26,194 bases of DNA from an uncultured Collinsella sp. (GCA_958433005.1 CAUAWV010000032.1:1-26194), one strand, 5' to 3'. Shown: positions 6,970 through 16,323, counted from the first letter of the stretch. Made by a program: numbers and translations. Notes: a model not told the origin generated them from the letters alone.

Positions 6970-8691
6970 TTAACGGCGGGCCGCCTTAACAAGCTCGGCA
7001 ACCTTGGCGACGACCTCGTCAATCGCCACGTCCTCGCGCTCGCCCGTGGCACGGTCCTTGAGCTCAACGGTGCCATTCTTAAGGCCACGCTTGCCAAGCA
7101 CCACCTGATACGGGAATCCCATAAGGTCGTTATCGGCAAACTTAAAGCCGGGACGCTCGTCACGGTCGTCGACGACGACCTCGATACCCTCGGCGCACAA
7201 GCCCTCGACGATTTGGTCGCAGACGGTTGCGCACTCCTCCTTCTTGGGATCGAGCGGAATCACAGCGACCTCGTACGGGGCAACGGAAACCGGCCAGACG
7301 ATACCGTGCTCGTCGTTGTGCTGCTCCACGACGGCAGCAAGCGAGCGGGACACGCCCACGCCGTAGCAACCCATGATAAGCGGCTTCTCCTTCCCGTCCT
7401 CGTCCATAAAGGTGGCGCCCATGGCCTCGGAATACTTGGTACCCAGCTGGAAGACCTGCGAGACCTCGATGCCGCGAGCAGCAGAGAGCGGCTTGCCGCA
7501 GTGCGGGCAGGGATCGCCGGCAACGACGGTGACCAGATCTGCCCACTCATCGACGGTAAAGTCGCGCTCGGGGCAGGCACCGGTAAAGTGATAATCGACC
7601 TCGTTGGCACCGCAGGCCCACTGCTTGGACTCGCGCAGGCTCTCGTCGCACACCAGACGGATGCCCTCGGGCAAGTTAACCGGTCCGATAAAGCCCTTGT
7701 GCAGACCGTAGGTCTGAAGCTCCTCGTCCGTCATCATGCGATAACCCTTGCCAAAGACATGCTCGGCCTTGCAGTCGTTGAGCTCATGATCGCCCGGGAC
7801 GATGGCCACGACGGGCTTGCCCTCGGCATCGATGAGCGCCAGGGACTTGCGCGTGCCGTTCTCGGGGAACCCAAAGAACTTAGCAACGGCCTCAATGGTG
7901 CCCATGCCCGGAGTCTCGACCTTGGTAAGCGTACCGTCACCGGGACCCTCAGTCACGATGACCTTGGTGCTTGCAGCCTCATCATCGGCGGCAAAACCGC
8001 AGTCATCGCAATAGACGAGAGAAGCCTCGCCGGCGTCGGCCAAAGCCATGTACTCGACGGAGGTATCGCCACCGATCTCGCCGGAGTCGGCAACGACGGG
8101 CAAGGCCTTGATGTAGCAGCGCTCGCAAATGTTAGCGTAGGCCTGCTTCATCTTGTCATACTCCTCCTGCAAGCTCTCCTGCGTGGCGGAGAAGCTGTAG
8201 GCATCCTTCATGATGAACTCGCGACCGCGCATCAGGCCAAAACGGGGACGGAACTCGTCGCGGAACTTATCCTGGATGTGATAGAGGTTCACTGGCAGCT
8301 GCTTATAGGAGCGCAGCTCGTTGCGCACCAGGGCCGTGACGGTCTCCTCGTGCGTGGGGCCCAGCACGAACTCGCGACCATGACGGTCGTCAAAGCGCAC
8401 AAGCTCCTTGCCATAGGCATCGATACGGCCGGACTCACGCCACAACTCGGCGTCGACCATAATGGGCATCATAAGCTCCTGGGCGCCGGCGGCGTCCATC
8501 TCGTCGCGCACGATGTTCTCAATCTTGCGAATCGAGCGCCATGCGAGCGGCAGGTAGGAATACAGACCGGCGGCCTCCTTGCGGATCATGCCGGCACGGA
8601 GCAGCAGGCGGTGGCTGGCGAGCTCAGCGTCCGCCGGATCCTCTTTAAGCGTCGGCGCATAGAGCTTAGACATATACATTGCTCGGGTCAT
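6970..8691 (-). CDS. proS: Prolyl-tRNA synthetase, bacterial type
   Basis: ProS is a class II aminoacyl-tRNA synthetase that charges tRNA-Pro. The 573-aa length equals that of the long bacterial type, which carries an editing (INS) domain between motifs 2 and 3 that removes mischarged alanine. Motif 2 is seen in RDEFRPRFGLMRGREF and motif 3 in GCYGVGVSRSLAAV. The C-terminal anticodon-binding domain follows. The INS region and its flank contain CDDCG and CPHCG pairs that could bind metal. The ATG at 8691 directly abuts the ispG stop, and GAGGAG lies six bases before it. Two in-frame ATGs at 8679 and 8673 are possible alternatives, since homologues often start at the equivalent of MSKLY. It is the last gene of the operon. 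Confidence 0.96.
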   Translation of the reverse strand: MTRAMYMSKLYAPTLKEDPADAELASHRLLLRAGMIRKEAAGLYSYLPLAWRSIRKIENIVRDEMDAAGAQELMMPIMVDAELWRESGRIDAYGKELVRFDDRHGREFVLGPTHEETVTALVRNELRSYKQLPVNLYHIQDKFRDEFRPRFGLMRGREFIMKDAYSFSATQESLQEEYDKMKQAYANICERCYIKALPVVADSGEIGGDTSVEYMALADAGEASLVYCDDCGFAADDEAASTKVIVTEGPGDGTLTKVETPGMGTIEAVAKFFGFPENGTRKSLALIDAEGKPVVAIVPGDHELNDCKAEHVFGKGYRMMTDEELQTYGLHKGFIGPVNLPEGIRLVCDESLRESKQWACGANEVDYHFTGACPERDFTVDEWADLVTVVAGDPCPHCGKPLSAARGIEVSQVFQLGTKYSEAMGATFMDEDGKEKPLIMGCYGVGVSRSLAAVVEQHNDEHGIVWPVSVAPYEVAVIPLDPKKEECATVCDQIVEGLCAEGIEVVVDDRDERPGFKFADNDLMGFPYQVVLGKRGLKNGTVELKDRATGEREDVAIDEVVAKVAELVKAARR

Positions 8692-9774
8692 TTATTTCTC
8701 CTCAATAAGCTTGTCGACCTCTGCCATAAGCGCGTCGACAATTTGGTCCTCAGCTACTTTACCAATGATCTGGCCATGCGAAAAGAGCAAGGCCTGACCA
8801 CGTCCGCAAGCAACGCCCAGGTCGGCATCAGAAGCCTCGCCGGGGCCATTAACGGCACATCCCATGACGGCAATCGAAAGCGGCGCGGAATAGTTCTTAA
8901 GCCGCTCGGTGACCTCCTCGGCGATGGGAATGAGGTTAACCTGGCAGCGGGCGCACGTGGGGCACGAGACAATCTCGGGACCACGGCGACGCAGGCCCAG
9001 CGACTGTAGAATTCCCCAGGCGACCGGCGGCTCCTCAACCGGATCGGCCGTGAGCGACACACGCATGGTGTCGCCGATGCCTTCGGAAAGCAAGATACCC
9101 AAGCCTACAGAGCTCTTGATGGTGCCCTGAAGCTTGGTCCCCGCCTCCGTCACGCCCAGGTGAAGCGGAACGTGGGGAATCTCACGTGACAGGGCTCGAT
9201 AGGTATCGAGCGTCGTTTGCACGCTATGGGCCTTGGCCGAAAGCACAATGTTCGTAAAGCCGCGATCCTCAAAGTGCTTGACGAAGCGCTCGCTCGACAT
9301 CACGAGCTTTTCGGGCTGCGTGAGGTCGTCGCGCTCGGCAATATCTTGCTCAAGCGAGCCCGCGTTCACGCCAATGCGAATCGCACAGCCCGCGGCACCC
9401 GCAGCATCGATCACCGCGTCAACCTTGGCCCAATCGCCGATATTGCCGGGATTGATGCGCAGCTTGGCGGCACCGGCCTCAACGGCACCAATGGCGAGCT
9501 TATGGTTAAAGTGGATATCGGCGACAATGGGCACCGGAGACTCGGCACAGATGGTGCGGAAGCCCTCAAGCGCGGCCTCGGAGGGCACGCTCACGCGCAC
9601 GATATCGCAGCCAGCCTGCGCCAACGCGCACACTTGCGCAAGCGTTGCCTGGGCATCAGCGGTATCGGTGCAGGTCATAGATTGGACCACCACCGGCGCG
9701 CCGCCACCGATCTGCACGCCGCCCACATGCACGGGGCGCGTCAGCTCGCGAGGCAAAGGATGGGATAAAGACAA
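8692..9774 (-). CDS. ispG: 4-hydroxy-3-methylbut-2-enyl diphosphate synthase
   Basis: IspG performs the penultimate step of the MEP isoprenoid pathway, converting methylerythritol cyclodiphosphate to HMBPP with a [4Fe-4S] cluster. An N-terminal TIM-barrel half (VVQSMT..., VADIHFNHKLA, KLRINPGNIG) is followed by the cluster domain. Cysteines lie in SCPTCARC and in MGCAVNGPGEA. The frame is open upstream to 9861, but that would overlap the end of rseP. I choose TTG at 9774, eight bases after GGGGAG and 13 bases after the rseP stop, giving 360 aa, the normal size. GTG at 9783 is an alternative but too close to the SD. Dxr, another MEP enzyme, is encoded two genes upstream. Confidence 0.93.
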   Translation of the reverse strand: MSLSHPLPRELTRPVHVGGVQIGGGAPVVVQSMTCTDTADAQATLAQVCALAQAGCDIVRVSVPSEAALEGFRTICAESPVPIVADIHFNHKLAIGAVEAGAAKLRINPGNIGDWAKVDAVIDAAGAAGCAIRIGVNAGSLEQDIAERDDLTQPEKLVMSSERFVKHFEDRGFTNIVLSAKAHSVQTTLDTYRALSREIPHVPLHLGVTEAGTKLQGTIKSSVGLGILLSEGIGDTMRVSLTADPVEEPPVAWGILQSLGLRRRGPEIVSCPTCARCQVNLIPIAEEVTERLKNYSAPLSIAVMGCAVNGPGEASDADLGVACGRGQALLFSHGQIIGKVAEDQIVDALMAEVDKLIEEK

Positions 9775-9787
9775 TCCAAACACTCCC

Positions 9788-11149
9788 CTACAAAATAAAT
9801 CGAAGGATGTCGGAACGAAGCATATAGACAAACAGCAGCGCAAAGAGCGCGATGCCCACATAGCTCACAATCGTCTGGACCTTGAGCGGAAGCTCGCGGC
9901 CCGCAATCTTCTGAATGATCTCGATGACTAGCTTGCCGCCATCGAGTGGCGGGATGGGCAGCAGGTTCATAAAGCCAAGCGAGAATGAAATGAGGGCGGC
10001 AAACGAAAGGAACGTGGCAGGGCCGGCAGCAGCAGCCTGTGAGGACATAACGCTAATACCCACGATCGAAGAGGACTGATCGAGAATCTCCATCGTATGC
10101 TGCGGCTGGAGCAGGCGCATCACGCCCTCCGCTGTCTGCACAACATAGGAGAACGACAGGCGAGCCGACGTGATGGGGTCTAAACGGACCACCTGCGTAG
10201 AGGCATACACACCTAGGCGATCGTCCTCTTTGAGCGCAACCGTGGTCGAATGCTGCTTGCCGTCACGCTCGTACTCAATGGCGATATCGTCCTTACCGGC
10301 AGCCTTGCCGATGGCATCGTAAACGTCCATCCAGGTAGAGCACGATACTCCGTCGACCGAAAGAATCGCGTCGCCGCCCTCGATTCCCGCCGAGGCGGCA
10401 ATCGAGCCTTCGTCAACCTGGCCAATCACATTGGTATCCACCGGCACGGTGACACCTGCGATGGAATAGATGCTCATAAGGAGCAAAAAACCCGTCAGGA
10501 TATTGACGATAATGCCCGCAAGCAGCATAAAGGCACGCTTGACAAAGCCCTGGCCCAAATAGGTGTGCGAGCGCTCGCGCGCAAGGAATTCGGCCTCGTC
10601 GCACGGCAGTTCCCATACATCGCCCTCGGCAGTCGCATGCCCGCGATCGAACCGACGGCCGTCAAAGGTGGTATAACCCGCCGCGTCACGCGGCAGAGTC
10701 TGGTACTTGGTGGGATAGTAGCTGGGCGAAGGCTTTTCCCCTTCTTCATACCAGGGAGCGATAGAGCCCCAGCCCAACAGCAAAGCACAGGCCTCGAGCA
10801 CATCCTCCTCGGACAGCTCGAGCTCGACGGCAAGATCGGCCACCGTCACCCGGCCGTGGCGATAGATGGCCGCGAGCACGCGATCGGCACACGAAACATC
10901 GGTCGGATCCATACCGCAGATGGCAGCGTAGCCACCCAGCAGCAGCGGGGTCACGCCAAACTTGGTTCCAATGCGACGCGACGTGTAATGGATGTCAAAG
11001 CGGCACGGCAGACCCAAAAAGAACTCGGTCACACGGACGCCGCAGGCACGCGCCGCCAAAAAGTGGCCGCCCTCGTGCAAAAACACGAGGACGGAAAGCA
11101 TCAGCAGGCCCCAAAAGACCGATGAGAGAACGCTCAGAACAGTATCCAT
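9788..11149 (-). CDS. rseP: RseP-type site-2 (M50) membrane metalloprotease with an internal winged-helix-like insert
   Basis: This intramembrane zinc protease cleaves membrane-bound substrates such as anti-sigma factors and remnant signal peptides. The HEGGH zinc motif (25-29) lies in the first membrane segment. A PDZ domain spans about 236-310. The third ligand region NLLPIPPLDGGK (395-406, D403) precedes the last membrane segment. Unusually, about 110 residues separate LLGGY (70-74) from KRAFMLLAG (204-212). Residues about 88-130 of this stretch look like a winged helix. The usual AGPxxN is AGIIVN here. ATG 11149 is preferred; TTG at 11164 overlaps its own SD. The gene starts 25 bases after the dxr stop. 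Its substrate is unknown. Confidence 0.9.
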   Translation of the reverse strand: MDTVLSVLSSVFWGLLMLSVLVFLHEGGHFLAARACGVRVTEFFLGLPCRFDIHYTSRRIGTKFGVTPLLLGGYAAICGMDPTDVSCADRVLAAIYRHGRVTVADLAVELELSEEDVLEACALLLGWGSIAPWYEEGEKPSPSYYPTKYQTLPRDAAGYTTFDGRRFDRGHATAEGDVWELPCDEAEFLARERSHTYLGQGFVKRAFMLLAGIIVNILTGFLLLMSIYSIAGVTVPVDTNVIGQVDEGSIAASAGIEGGDAILSVDGVSCSTWMDVYDAIGKAAGKDDIAIEYERDGKQHSTTVALKEDDRLGVYASTQVVRLDPITSARLSFSYVVQTAEGVMRLLQPQHTMEILDQSSSIVGISVMSSQAAAAGPATFLSFAALISFSLGFMNLLPIPPLDGGKLVIEIIQKIAGRELPLKVQTIVSYVGIALFALLFVYMLRSDILRFIL

Positions 11150-11174
11150 AAAACGAAAAAGCAATCCTTATGGG

Positions 11175-12362
11175 TTAGGAACGGGTTGCGGCGAGCACCT
11201 GCGCAGCCTTTTCACGCGCCCACGCATCGATGTCGCGAAGCTGCTCAAACGAATCGACCACCTGCATATCGTGGGCGTCCATGCAGGATTCCACAATGCG
11301 ATCGATATCGGTAAAGCTGCAGCCATCGTGCAGGAAGGCATCGACGGCGACCTCGTTGGCGGCATTGAGCACGCACGGCATGGTGCCACCCGTCTTGCCG
11401 GCACGCTCGGCCAGTGCCAGACAGCGGAAGGTATCCATGTCGGCAGCATCAAACGTGAGCTGCCCCAGCTCGCGGAAATCGATACGAGGCGCCGGAGTAT
11501 CCCAACGCTCGGGATACGAGAACGCGAACTGGATGGGAATACGCATGTCGGATGCACCGAGATGCGCCATCACGGAGCCGTCGGCGAACTCGACCATAGA
11601 GTGAATCTTGGACTGACACTGCACGACCACGTTAATGAAATCGAGGTCGCAGTTAAACAGATGCATGGCCTCAATGCGCTCCAGGCCCTTGTTCATGAGG
11701 GTGGCGGAGTCAATGGTAATCTTGGCACCCATGGCCCACGTGGGATGCGCGAGGGCATCGGCACGCGTAACGCGATCGAGCTCGTCGCGCGTGCGGCCAA
11801 AGAACGGACCGCCCGAGCAGGTGAGCCAAATGCAGTGGGCCTCGCGCGGGTTCTCCCCCAGATAGCACTGGTAGATGGCGGAATGCTCAGAGTCGACCGG
11901 AATAAGCTGGCCCGGTTGCGCCAACGGCATAAGCAAGTCGCCACCGACGACGAGGGACTCCTTGTTGGCAAGGGCAAGGCGCTTATTCGAGGTCAAGGCC
12001 GCATGGCTCGCCTCGAGACCGGCGGCGCCCACAATAGCGACGAGCACGCAGTCGACATCGTCGCGACGCGCGAGCTCGCAAACCGCCTGCGCGCCAACGC
12101 CGAGCTGTGTGCCCTCGGGCAATTCCTGCAGCACGGCGTCATCGCCATGAGCGACATCGGCAACGGCAACCGCCGGAACCGAGAACTCGCGGGCAGCGGC
12201 AACGAGCTCCGAGGTGCTGGAATTAACGGACAGCGCCGTCACCTGCAGGCGATCGGCATGCTGGCGGCACACATCGAGCGCCTGGGTGCCGATAGAGCCC
12301 GTACAACCCAGGATGGCAACGCGAAGGCGTCCATCGGGGCCATACGTCGTCTGGAAGGACAT
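11175..12362 (-). CDS. dxr: 1-deoxy-D-xylulose 5-phosphate reductoisomerase
   Basis: Dxr carries out the first committed MEP-pathway step, converting DXP to MEP with NADPH and a divalent metal. The NADPH-binding GCTGSIGTQALDV lies near the N-terminus. ANKESLVVGGD, DSEHSAIYQC and LTCSGGPFF follow in the expected order, with the metal-binding acidic residues in the first two. At 395 aa it has normal length. The frame is open up to 12407, but the ATG at 12362 overlaps the cdsA stop (TAATG) and follows GGAGG by nine bases, so translation is probably coupled to cdsA. It feeds the same pathway as ispG downstream. Confidence 0.95.
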   Translation of the reverse strand: MSFQTTYGPDGRLRVAILGCTGSIGTQALDVCRQHADRLQVTALSVNSSTSELVAAAREFSVPAVAVADVAHGDDAVLQELPEGTQLGVGAQAVCELARRDDVDCVLVAIVGAAGLEASHAALTSNKRLALANKESLVVGGDLLMPLAQPGQLIPVDSEHSAIYQCYLGENPREAHCIWLTCSGGPFFGRTRDELDRVTRADALAHPTWAMGAKITIDSATLMNKGLERIEAMHLFNCDLDFINVVVQCQSKIHSMVEFADGSVMAHLGASDMRIPIQFAFSYPERWDTPAPRIDFRELGQLTFDAADMDTFRCLALAERAGKTGGTMPCVLNAANEVAVDAFLHDGCSFTDIDRIVESCMDAHDMQVVDSFEQLRDIDAWAREKAAQVLAATRS

Positions 12363-13276
12363 TACAGCACGCCTCCAATCATCAGCAACAGCTGTGCGGT
12401 GATGCAACCGAAGATAAGCGAATCGCTACGATCGAGCATTCCGCCGTGGCCCGGGATAAGGTTGCCGGAATCCTTGACGCCCACACCGCGCTTGATGCGC
12501 GACTCGATAAGGTCGCCGATAACGCCCAGAATGGACACGACCACGCCGCACAGCAGCGCATAGGGCAGGCTGAGCTTGTAGAAGTGCGTCGCCCACAGGA
12601 TGAGCCAAATCAAAACCGAGCCCAAGATGCCGCCGGCAAACCCCTCCCAGCTCTTTTTGGGGGAGATCTTGGGAACCATCTTGTGCTTGCCGATACGGCT
12701 GCCCACGATGTAGGCAAACGAATCGGAGACCCAAAGGGACGCGCAAACGCCCACTGAAAGCAGGGCGCCGGCAAAACCGGGCACGGCATCGCGCAGCAAC
12801 ACGATAGCCGACAGCATAAAGCCAGTGTAGATGGGACCCATGAGCGTCACGGCCACATCAGAGATGCGGGTACGCGGCGACCAGACATACCAAATGCCCA
12901 CAGCGAGCATCAAGGCAAAAAGCAGGGCATTCAGCAACATCGAATCGCCCAACGCCGACAGCGGAAAGAGTACGGCGGCAGCGATACCCATGCGCTCGTT
13001 AGCCATCTTGCCATCGAGCCTTGTCATACGGAAAAACTCATAGCAGCACAGACCGCTCATGACAGAAACAAAGATGGCCGTGGGCACGATACCCAAAACC
13101 AGGCACAGGATAAAGACAACGGCGTAGACGATACCGGCGGCGGCACGGGTAATAAAGCCCGCCAACCACGAACCGGTGCCGCTCTTCGCTGCAGGCGCTC
13201 CCGCAGTGGCAGCCTTTCGCGCAGGCGCCGCGGAAACTGGCGTCTTGGGAGCAGATGCCTTGGGACGATCGGACAT
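12362..13276 (-). CDS. cdsA: Phosphatidate cytidylyltransferase (CDP-diglyceride synthase)
   Basis: CdsA makes CDP-diacylglycerol from phosphatidate and CTP for phospholipid synthesis in the cytoplasmic membrane. The 304-aa protein has several hydrophobic segments. The family signature near the C-terminus is clear (KDSGNLIPGHGGMLDRSDS). The first 35 or so residues are a low-complexity Ala/Pro/Lys/Ser tail ahead of the first membrane helix, absent from minimal family members. The ATG at 13276 lies two bases after the uppS stop, with GAGGAGG overlapping the end of uppS. This is the usual uppS-cdsA-dxr envelope-precursor order. Confidence 0.94.
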   Translation of the reverse strand: MSDRPKASAPKTPVSAAPARKAATAGAPAAKSGTGSWLAGFITRAAAGIVYAVVFILCLVLGIVPTAIFVSVMSGLCCYEFFRMTRLDGKMANERMGIAAAVLFPLSALGDSMLLNALLFALMLAVGIWYVWSPRTRISDVAVTLMGPIYTGFMLSAIVLLRDAVPGFAGALLSVGVCASLWVSDSFAYIVGSRIGKHKMVPKISPKKSWEGFAGGILGSVLIWLILWATHFYKLSLPYALLCGVVVSILGVIGDLIESRIKRGVGVKDSGNLIPGHGGMLDRSDSLIFGCITAQLLLMIGGVL

Positions 13277-13278
13277 GA

Positions 13279-14073
13279 TTAAGCCTCCTCGGTCTTGCTC
13301 AGTCCACCAAACCTACGGTCACGGCCCTGATAGGCCAAAATGGCGTCGACAAGGCCCCAACGATCAAAGTCGGGCCAATAGGTATCGGTGACGTAGAATT
13401 CGGAATAAGCCACCTGCCACAGCAGATAGTTCGAAAGGCGCAGCTCACCAGAGGTGCGAATCACAAGTTCGGGATCGGGAAGACCGGCGGTATAGAGGTG
13501 GGAAGCCACCATGTCGTCATCAATTGCGGCAGGATCGATCTTACCGGCGGCAGCGTCGGATGCGATCTGACGGACAGCGCGGGTAATCTCGGCACGCGCG
13601 CCGTAGTTGACGGCAAGCGCCAGCGTCATACCGGTGTGATCGGCGCACTCGGCAAGACCGCGCTCAAAAACGTCGCGAGTCTTCTTGGGCAGCGCGGAAA
13701 TGTCACCCAAAAAGACTACGCGCACATTTTCGCGCTTCAGAAGCGGCAGCTCGTCGATAAACGTCTTGGCAAACAGGTGCATCAGAACGTTGACTTCGTG
13801 CTGCGGTCGATTCCAGTTTTCGGTCGAAAATGCATAGGCCGAAAGCACGTCGACGCCCAGGCGCACGCAGGCGGTAATGATCTCGCGCAGCGAGACGATA
13901 CCCGCCTTGTGGCCCTCGGTGCGTGCAAGACCGCGCGACGTGGCCCAACGACCGTTGCCGTCCATGATGCACGAGATATGGTGCGGAATGTTATTGAGGT
14001 CAAGGTCGGAAAAACCGACGCCCGCAGGGGCGTCGGCAAAGTACTCGACCAGTTTATGCTCGTCGTATTGCAC
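13279..14073 (-). CDS. uppS: Isoprenyl (undecaprenyl) diphosphate synthase
   Basis: This cis-prenyltransferase builds the polyprenyl diphosphate carrier lipid for peptidoglycan and other wall polymers from farnesyl diphosphate and IPP. The catalytic Asp is D38 in MDGNGRWA. SAYAFSTENW and the C-terminal RTSGELRLSN...FYVTDTYWPDF signature are present. At 264 aa the length is normal. The start is GTG at 14073, seven bases after a GGAG located in the end of frr; no ATG lies nearby. The chain length made is assumed, not read from sequence. Confidence 0.95.
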   Translation of the reverse strand: MQYDEHKLVEYFADAPAGVGFSDLDLNNIPHHISCIMDGNGRWATSRGLARTEGHKAGIVSLREIITACVRLGVDVLSAYAFSTENWNRPQHEVNVLMHLFAKTFIDELPLLKRENVRVVFLGDISALPKKTRDVFERGLAECADHTGMTLALAVNYGARAEITRAVRQIASDAAAGKIDPAAIDDDMVASHLYTAGLPDPELVIRTSGELRLSNYLLWQVAYSEFYVTDTYWPDFDRWGLVDAILAYQGRDRRFGGLSKTEEA

Positions 14074-14074
14074 C

Positions 14075-14611
14075 TTAGATCTCCATGACCTCGGCTTCTT
14101 TTTCCTTCAGAAGCTCCTCGACCTTGGCGACATACTCATCGGTATGCTTCTGGACCTTGGCCTGCTCGCGACGTACGTCGTCCTCGGTGAGCTCCTCATC
14201 GCGCTCGAGCTTGTTGTTGAAGTCGCGACGGATGTTACGGATAGACACCTTGGCCTGCTCGGCGTACTCGCGGCACTCCTTGACGAGCTCGCGACGGCGC
14301 TCCTCAGTGGGAGCCGGGAACGGAAGACGAACGACGGTGCCATCGGAGTTGGGGGTAATACCCAGATCGGAAGCGCCGATGGCCTTGACGATAGCATTGA
14401 TGAGCGCCTTATCCCACGGCTCGATGAGCAGCATGTGAGCCTCGGGGGTCTTGACGGCGGCAACCTGCGTGACCGGCGTGGGGACACCGTAATAATCGAC
14501 GGTGATGTCGGACAGAATGTTGGCGTTGGCACGACCGGTACGGACCTTGGAGAAGTTATGCTTGAGGGACTCGAGCGACTTGTCCATATGGGCGGTGATG
14601 TTCTCTGCCAT
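14075..14611 (-). CDS. frr: Ribosome recycling factor
   Basis: With EF-G, RRF splits post-termination ribosomes. The 178-aa protein has the family layout: a three-helix bundle formed by its two ends (KVRTGRANANIL near the N-terminus, and EDDVRREQAKVQKHTDEYV near the C-terminus) and a middle beta domain with YYGVPTPVTQVA and the PFPAPTEERRRELVK hinge. It lies two bases after pyrH, the usual order in bacteria. Confidence 0.97.
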   Translation of the reverse strand: MAENITAHMDKSLESLKHNFSKVRTGRANANILSDITVDYYGVPTPVTQVAAVKTPEAHMLLIEPWDKALINAIVKAIGASDLGITPNSDGTVVRLPFPAPTEERRRELVKECREYAEQAKVSIRNIRRDFNNKLERDEELTEDDVRREQAKVQKHTDEYVAKVEELLKEKEAEVMEI

Positions 14612-14613
14612 GC

Positions 14614-15336
14614 TTAATCCTCCTGATAGACGAGCGTGCCGACGGGCTCACCCGCGAGCGCGCGCTTGACGGTGTCCTCGCCATCGATGTTGAGGACCAA
14701 AATCGGCATACGGTTATCCTGGCACAGTGCCGTAGCCGTGGAATCCATAACCTGCAGGCCGCGAACGAGAACCTCGTGATAGGTAATCTTGTCAAAACGG
14801 ACGGCATCGGCGCACTTGACGGGATCCTTGTCGTAGATGCCGTCAACCTTGGTGGCTTTAATCAGAATCTCGGCGCCGATCTCGCACGCACGAAGAGCCG
14901 CGGCGGTGTCGGTCGTAAAGTACGGATTGCCCGAACCGGCGGCAAAAATAACGACGTTGCCCTTGGAAAGGTGGTTGATGGCGCGACGTCGAATATAGGG
15001 CTCGCAGATCTCGTTCATCTGGATAGCGCTCATCACACGGCAGGGAACGTCGTTATGCTCGAAAGCATCCTGCAGGGCGAGCGCGTTCATAACGGTCGCG
15101 AGCATGCCCATGTAGTCGGCCTGAGCACGCTCCATGCCACCGGCAGCGCCGGCCATGCCACGGAAAATATTGCCGCCGCCGACAACGACGCCGACCTCAT
15201 GGCCAACGGCGAGCAGCTCCTTGACCTGCTTGGCAAGATGGTCGGTAACCTTGGGGTCAATGCCATATTGGCCGTCGCCCATCAGTGCTTCGCCGGAAAG
15301 CTTAAGAAGCACGCGTTTATATCGGATGTCGGACAA
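14614..15336 (-). CDS. pyrH: UMP kinase
   Basis: PyrH phosphorylates UMP to UDP for pyrimidine nucleotide synthesis. It belongs to the amino acid kinase fold and is normally hexameric. KLSGEALMG, VVVGGGNIFRG and the later GSGNPYFTTDTAAALRA and KATKVDGIYDKDP motifs are all present in order over 240 aa. The start is TTG at 15336, six bases after a strong AAAGGAGG. It is the first gene after the tsf terminator and so probably heads the eight-gene unit ending with proS. I found no clear promoter for it. Confidence 0.97.
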   Translation of the reverse strand: MSDIRYKRVLLKLSGEALMGDGQYGIDPKVTDHLAKQVKELLAVGHEVGVVVGGGNIFRGMAGAAGGMERAQADYMGMLATVMNALALQDAFEHNDVPCRVMSAIQMNEICEPYIRRRAINHLSKGNVVIFAAGSGNPYFTTDTAAALRACEIGAEILIKATKVDGIYDKDPVKCADAVRFDKITYHEVLVRGLQVMDSTATALCQDNRMPILVLNIDGEDTVKRALAGEPVGTLVYQED

Positions 15337-15394
15337 AGCGATCCTCCTTTAATTAGACTCTCAATATGATATCAAAGGCTCTGATAAGAGCCAT

Positions 15395-15430
15395 GAAAAA
15401 GCAGGCTGTGAGTAAAACCCACAGCCTGCT
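15395..15430 (-). terminator. Rho-independent terminator after tsf
   Basis: A perfect 11-bp stem (AGCAGGCTGTG with its complement, 15400-15430) with a nine-base loop is followed on the minus strand by TTTTT. It separates rpsB-tsf from the pyrH unit. A smaller GGCTC/GAGCC hairpin lies just beyond, at 15378-15393. Confidence 0.9.
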
Positions 15431-15453
15431 CATTACCAGCTACAAGAGCTTAT

Positions 15454-16323
15454 TTACTCGCCACGGACCAGACGGTCAAAGGCAACGACGGTAATGGTGT
15501 CGCCGAGCTCCTTGGAGACCTGCTCAGCGTACTTCTTGATGGTGAGGGAGCTGTCCTTGATGAACTCCTGCTCGGTGAGCACGGACTGCTTGTAGAACTT
15601 CTCCAGACGGCCGACAGCCATCTTCTCCTGGATAGCCTCGGGCTTGCCGGACTCGGCAGCCTGGGCCATGTAGATCTGCTTCTCGTGCTCGACGGTCTCG
15701 GCCGGAACCTGATCGCGGGTGGCGCAGATCGGTGCGACGGCGGCAACCTGAAGGGCAACGTCGTGAGCGAAGGTCTTGAAGGACTCAGCCTGAGCGGTCT
15801 CGGCCTTCTCGAAAGCAAACTCGACGAGGACGCCGATCTTACCACCCATGTGGATGTAAGAAGCGAGCGCGCCGTTCTCGGCCTTGCGGGCAGCGAAGCG
15901 GGAGATCTTCATGTTCTCGCCCATGATGTGAATCATCTCGGTGAGCTCGGAGGAAACGGTCTCCTCGCCCATCGGCTTCTCGAGCAGAGCGTCGACGTCA
16001 GCAGGCTCGGTGGTAGCGACAACCTCAGCGACCTTGGAAGCAAAGCCAGTGAACTTGGCGTTGGAGCCAACGAAGTCGGTCTCGCAGGAGAGCTCGAGCA
16101 GAGCGCCGGTCTTGCCATCCTCGGAGACGAACGCGGCGACAGCGCCCTCGTTGGTCTCACGGCCAGCCTTCTTGGCAGCCTTGGCAAGGCCGTTCTTACG
16201 CAGAACGTCGACAGCGGCGTCCATGTCGCCGTCAGCCTCGACGAGAGCCTTCTTGCACTCCATCATCGGGGAGTCGGTCATCTCGCGGAGCTGCTTGACC
16301 ATAGCGGCGGTAATCTGGGCCAT
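15454..16323 (-). CDS. tsf: Elongation factor Ts
   Basis: EF-Ts is the nucleotide exchange factor for EF-Tu. The 289-aa protein has the N-terminal UBA-like helix bundle (REMTDSPMMECKKALVEADG), the core CETDFV motif, and two core subdomains including the IHMGGKIGVLVEF stretch. The frame is open to a TTG at 16338, but the ATG at 16323 follows AAAGGA by six bases and gives the standard MAQITA start. It lies 45 bases after rpsB with no hairpin between, so the two are co-transcribed as in most bacteria. Confidence 0.97.
   Translation of the reverse strand: MAQITAAMVKQLREMTDSPMMECKKALVEADGDMDAAVDVLRKNGLAKAAKKAGRETNEGAVAAFVSEDGKTGALLELSCETDFVGSNAKFTGFASKVAEVVATTEPADVDALLEKPMGEETVSSELTEMIHIMGENMKISRFAARKAENGALASYIHMGGKIGVLVEFAFEKAETAQAESFKTFAHDVALQVAAVAPICATRDQVPAETVEHEKQIYMAQAAESGKPEAIQEKMAVGRLEKFYKQSVLTEQEFIKDSSLTIKKYAEQVSKELGDTITVVAFDRLVRGE

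Noticed and set aside
7213..9009. 598-codon plus-strand frame opposite proS and ispG
   Set aside because: It crosses two clear genes on the other strand and has the same compositional signature as other antisense shadows.
10992..12563. Long plus-strand frame opposite rseP, dxr and cdsA
   Set aside because: It spans three well-supported genes and shows no recognisable domain or ribosome binding site.
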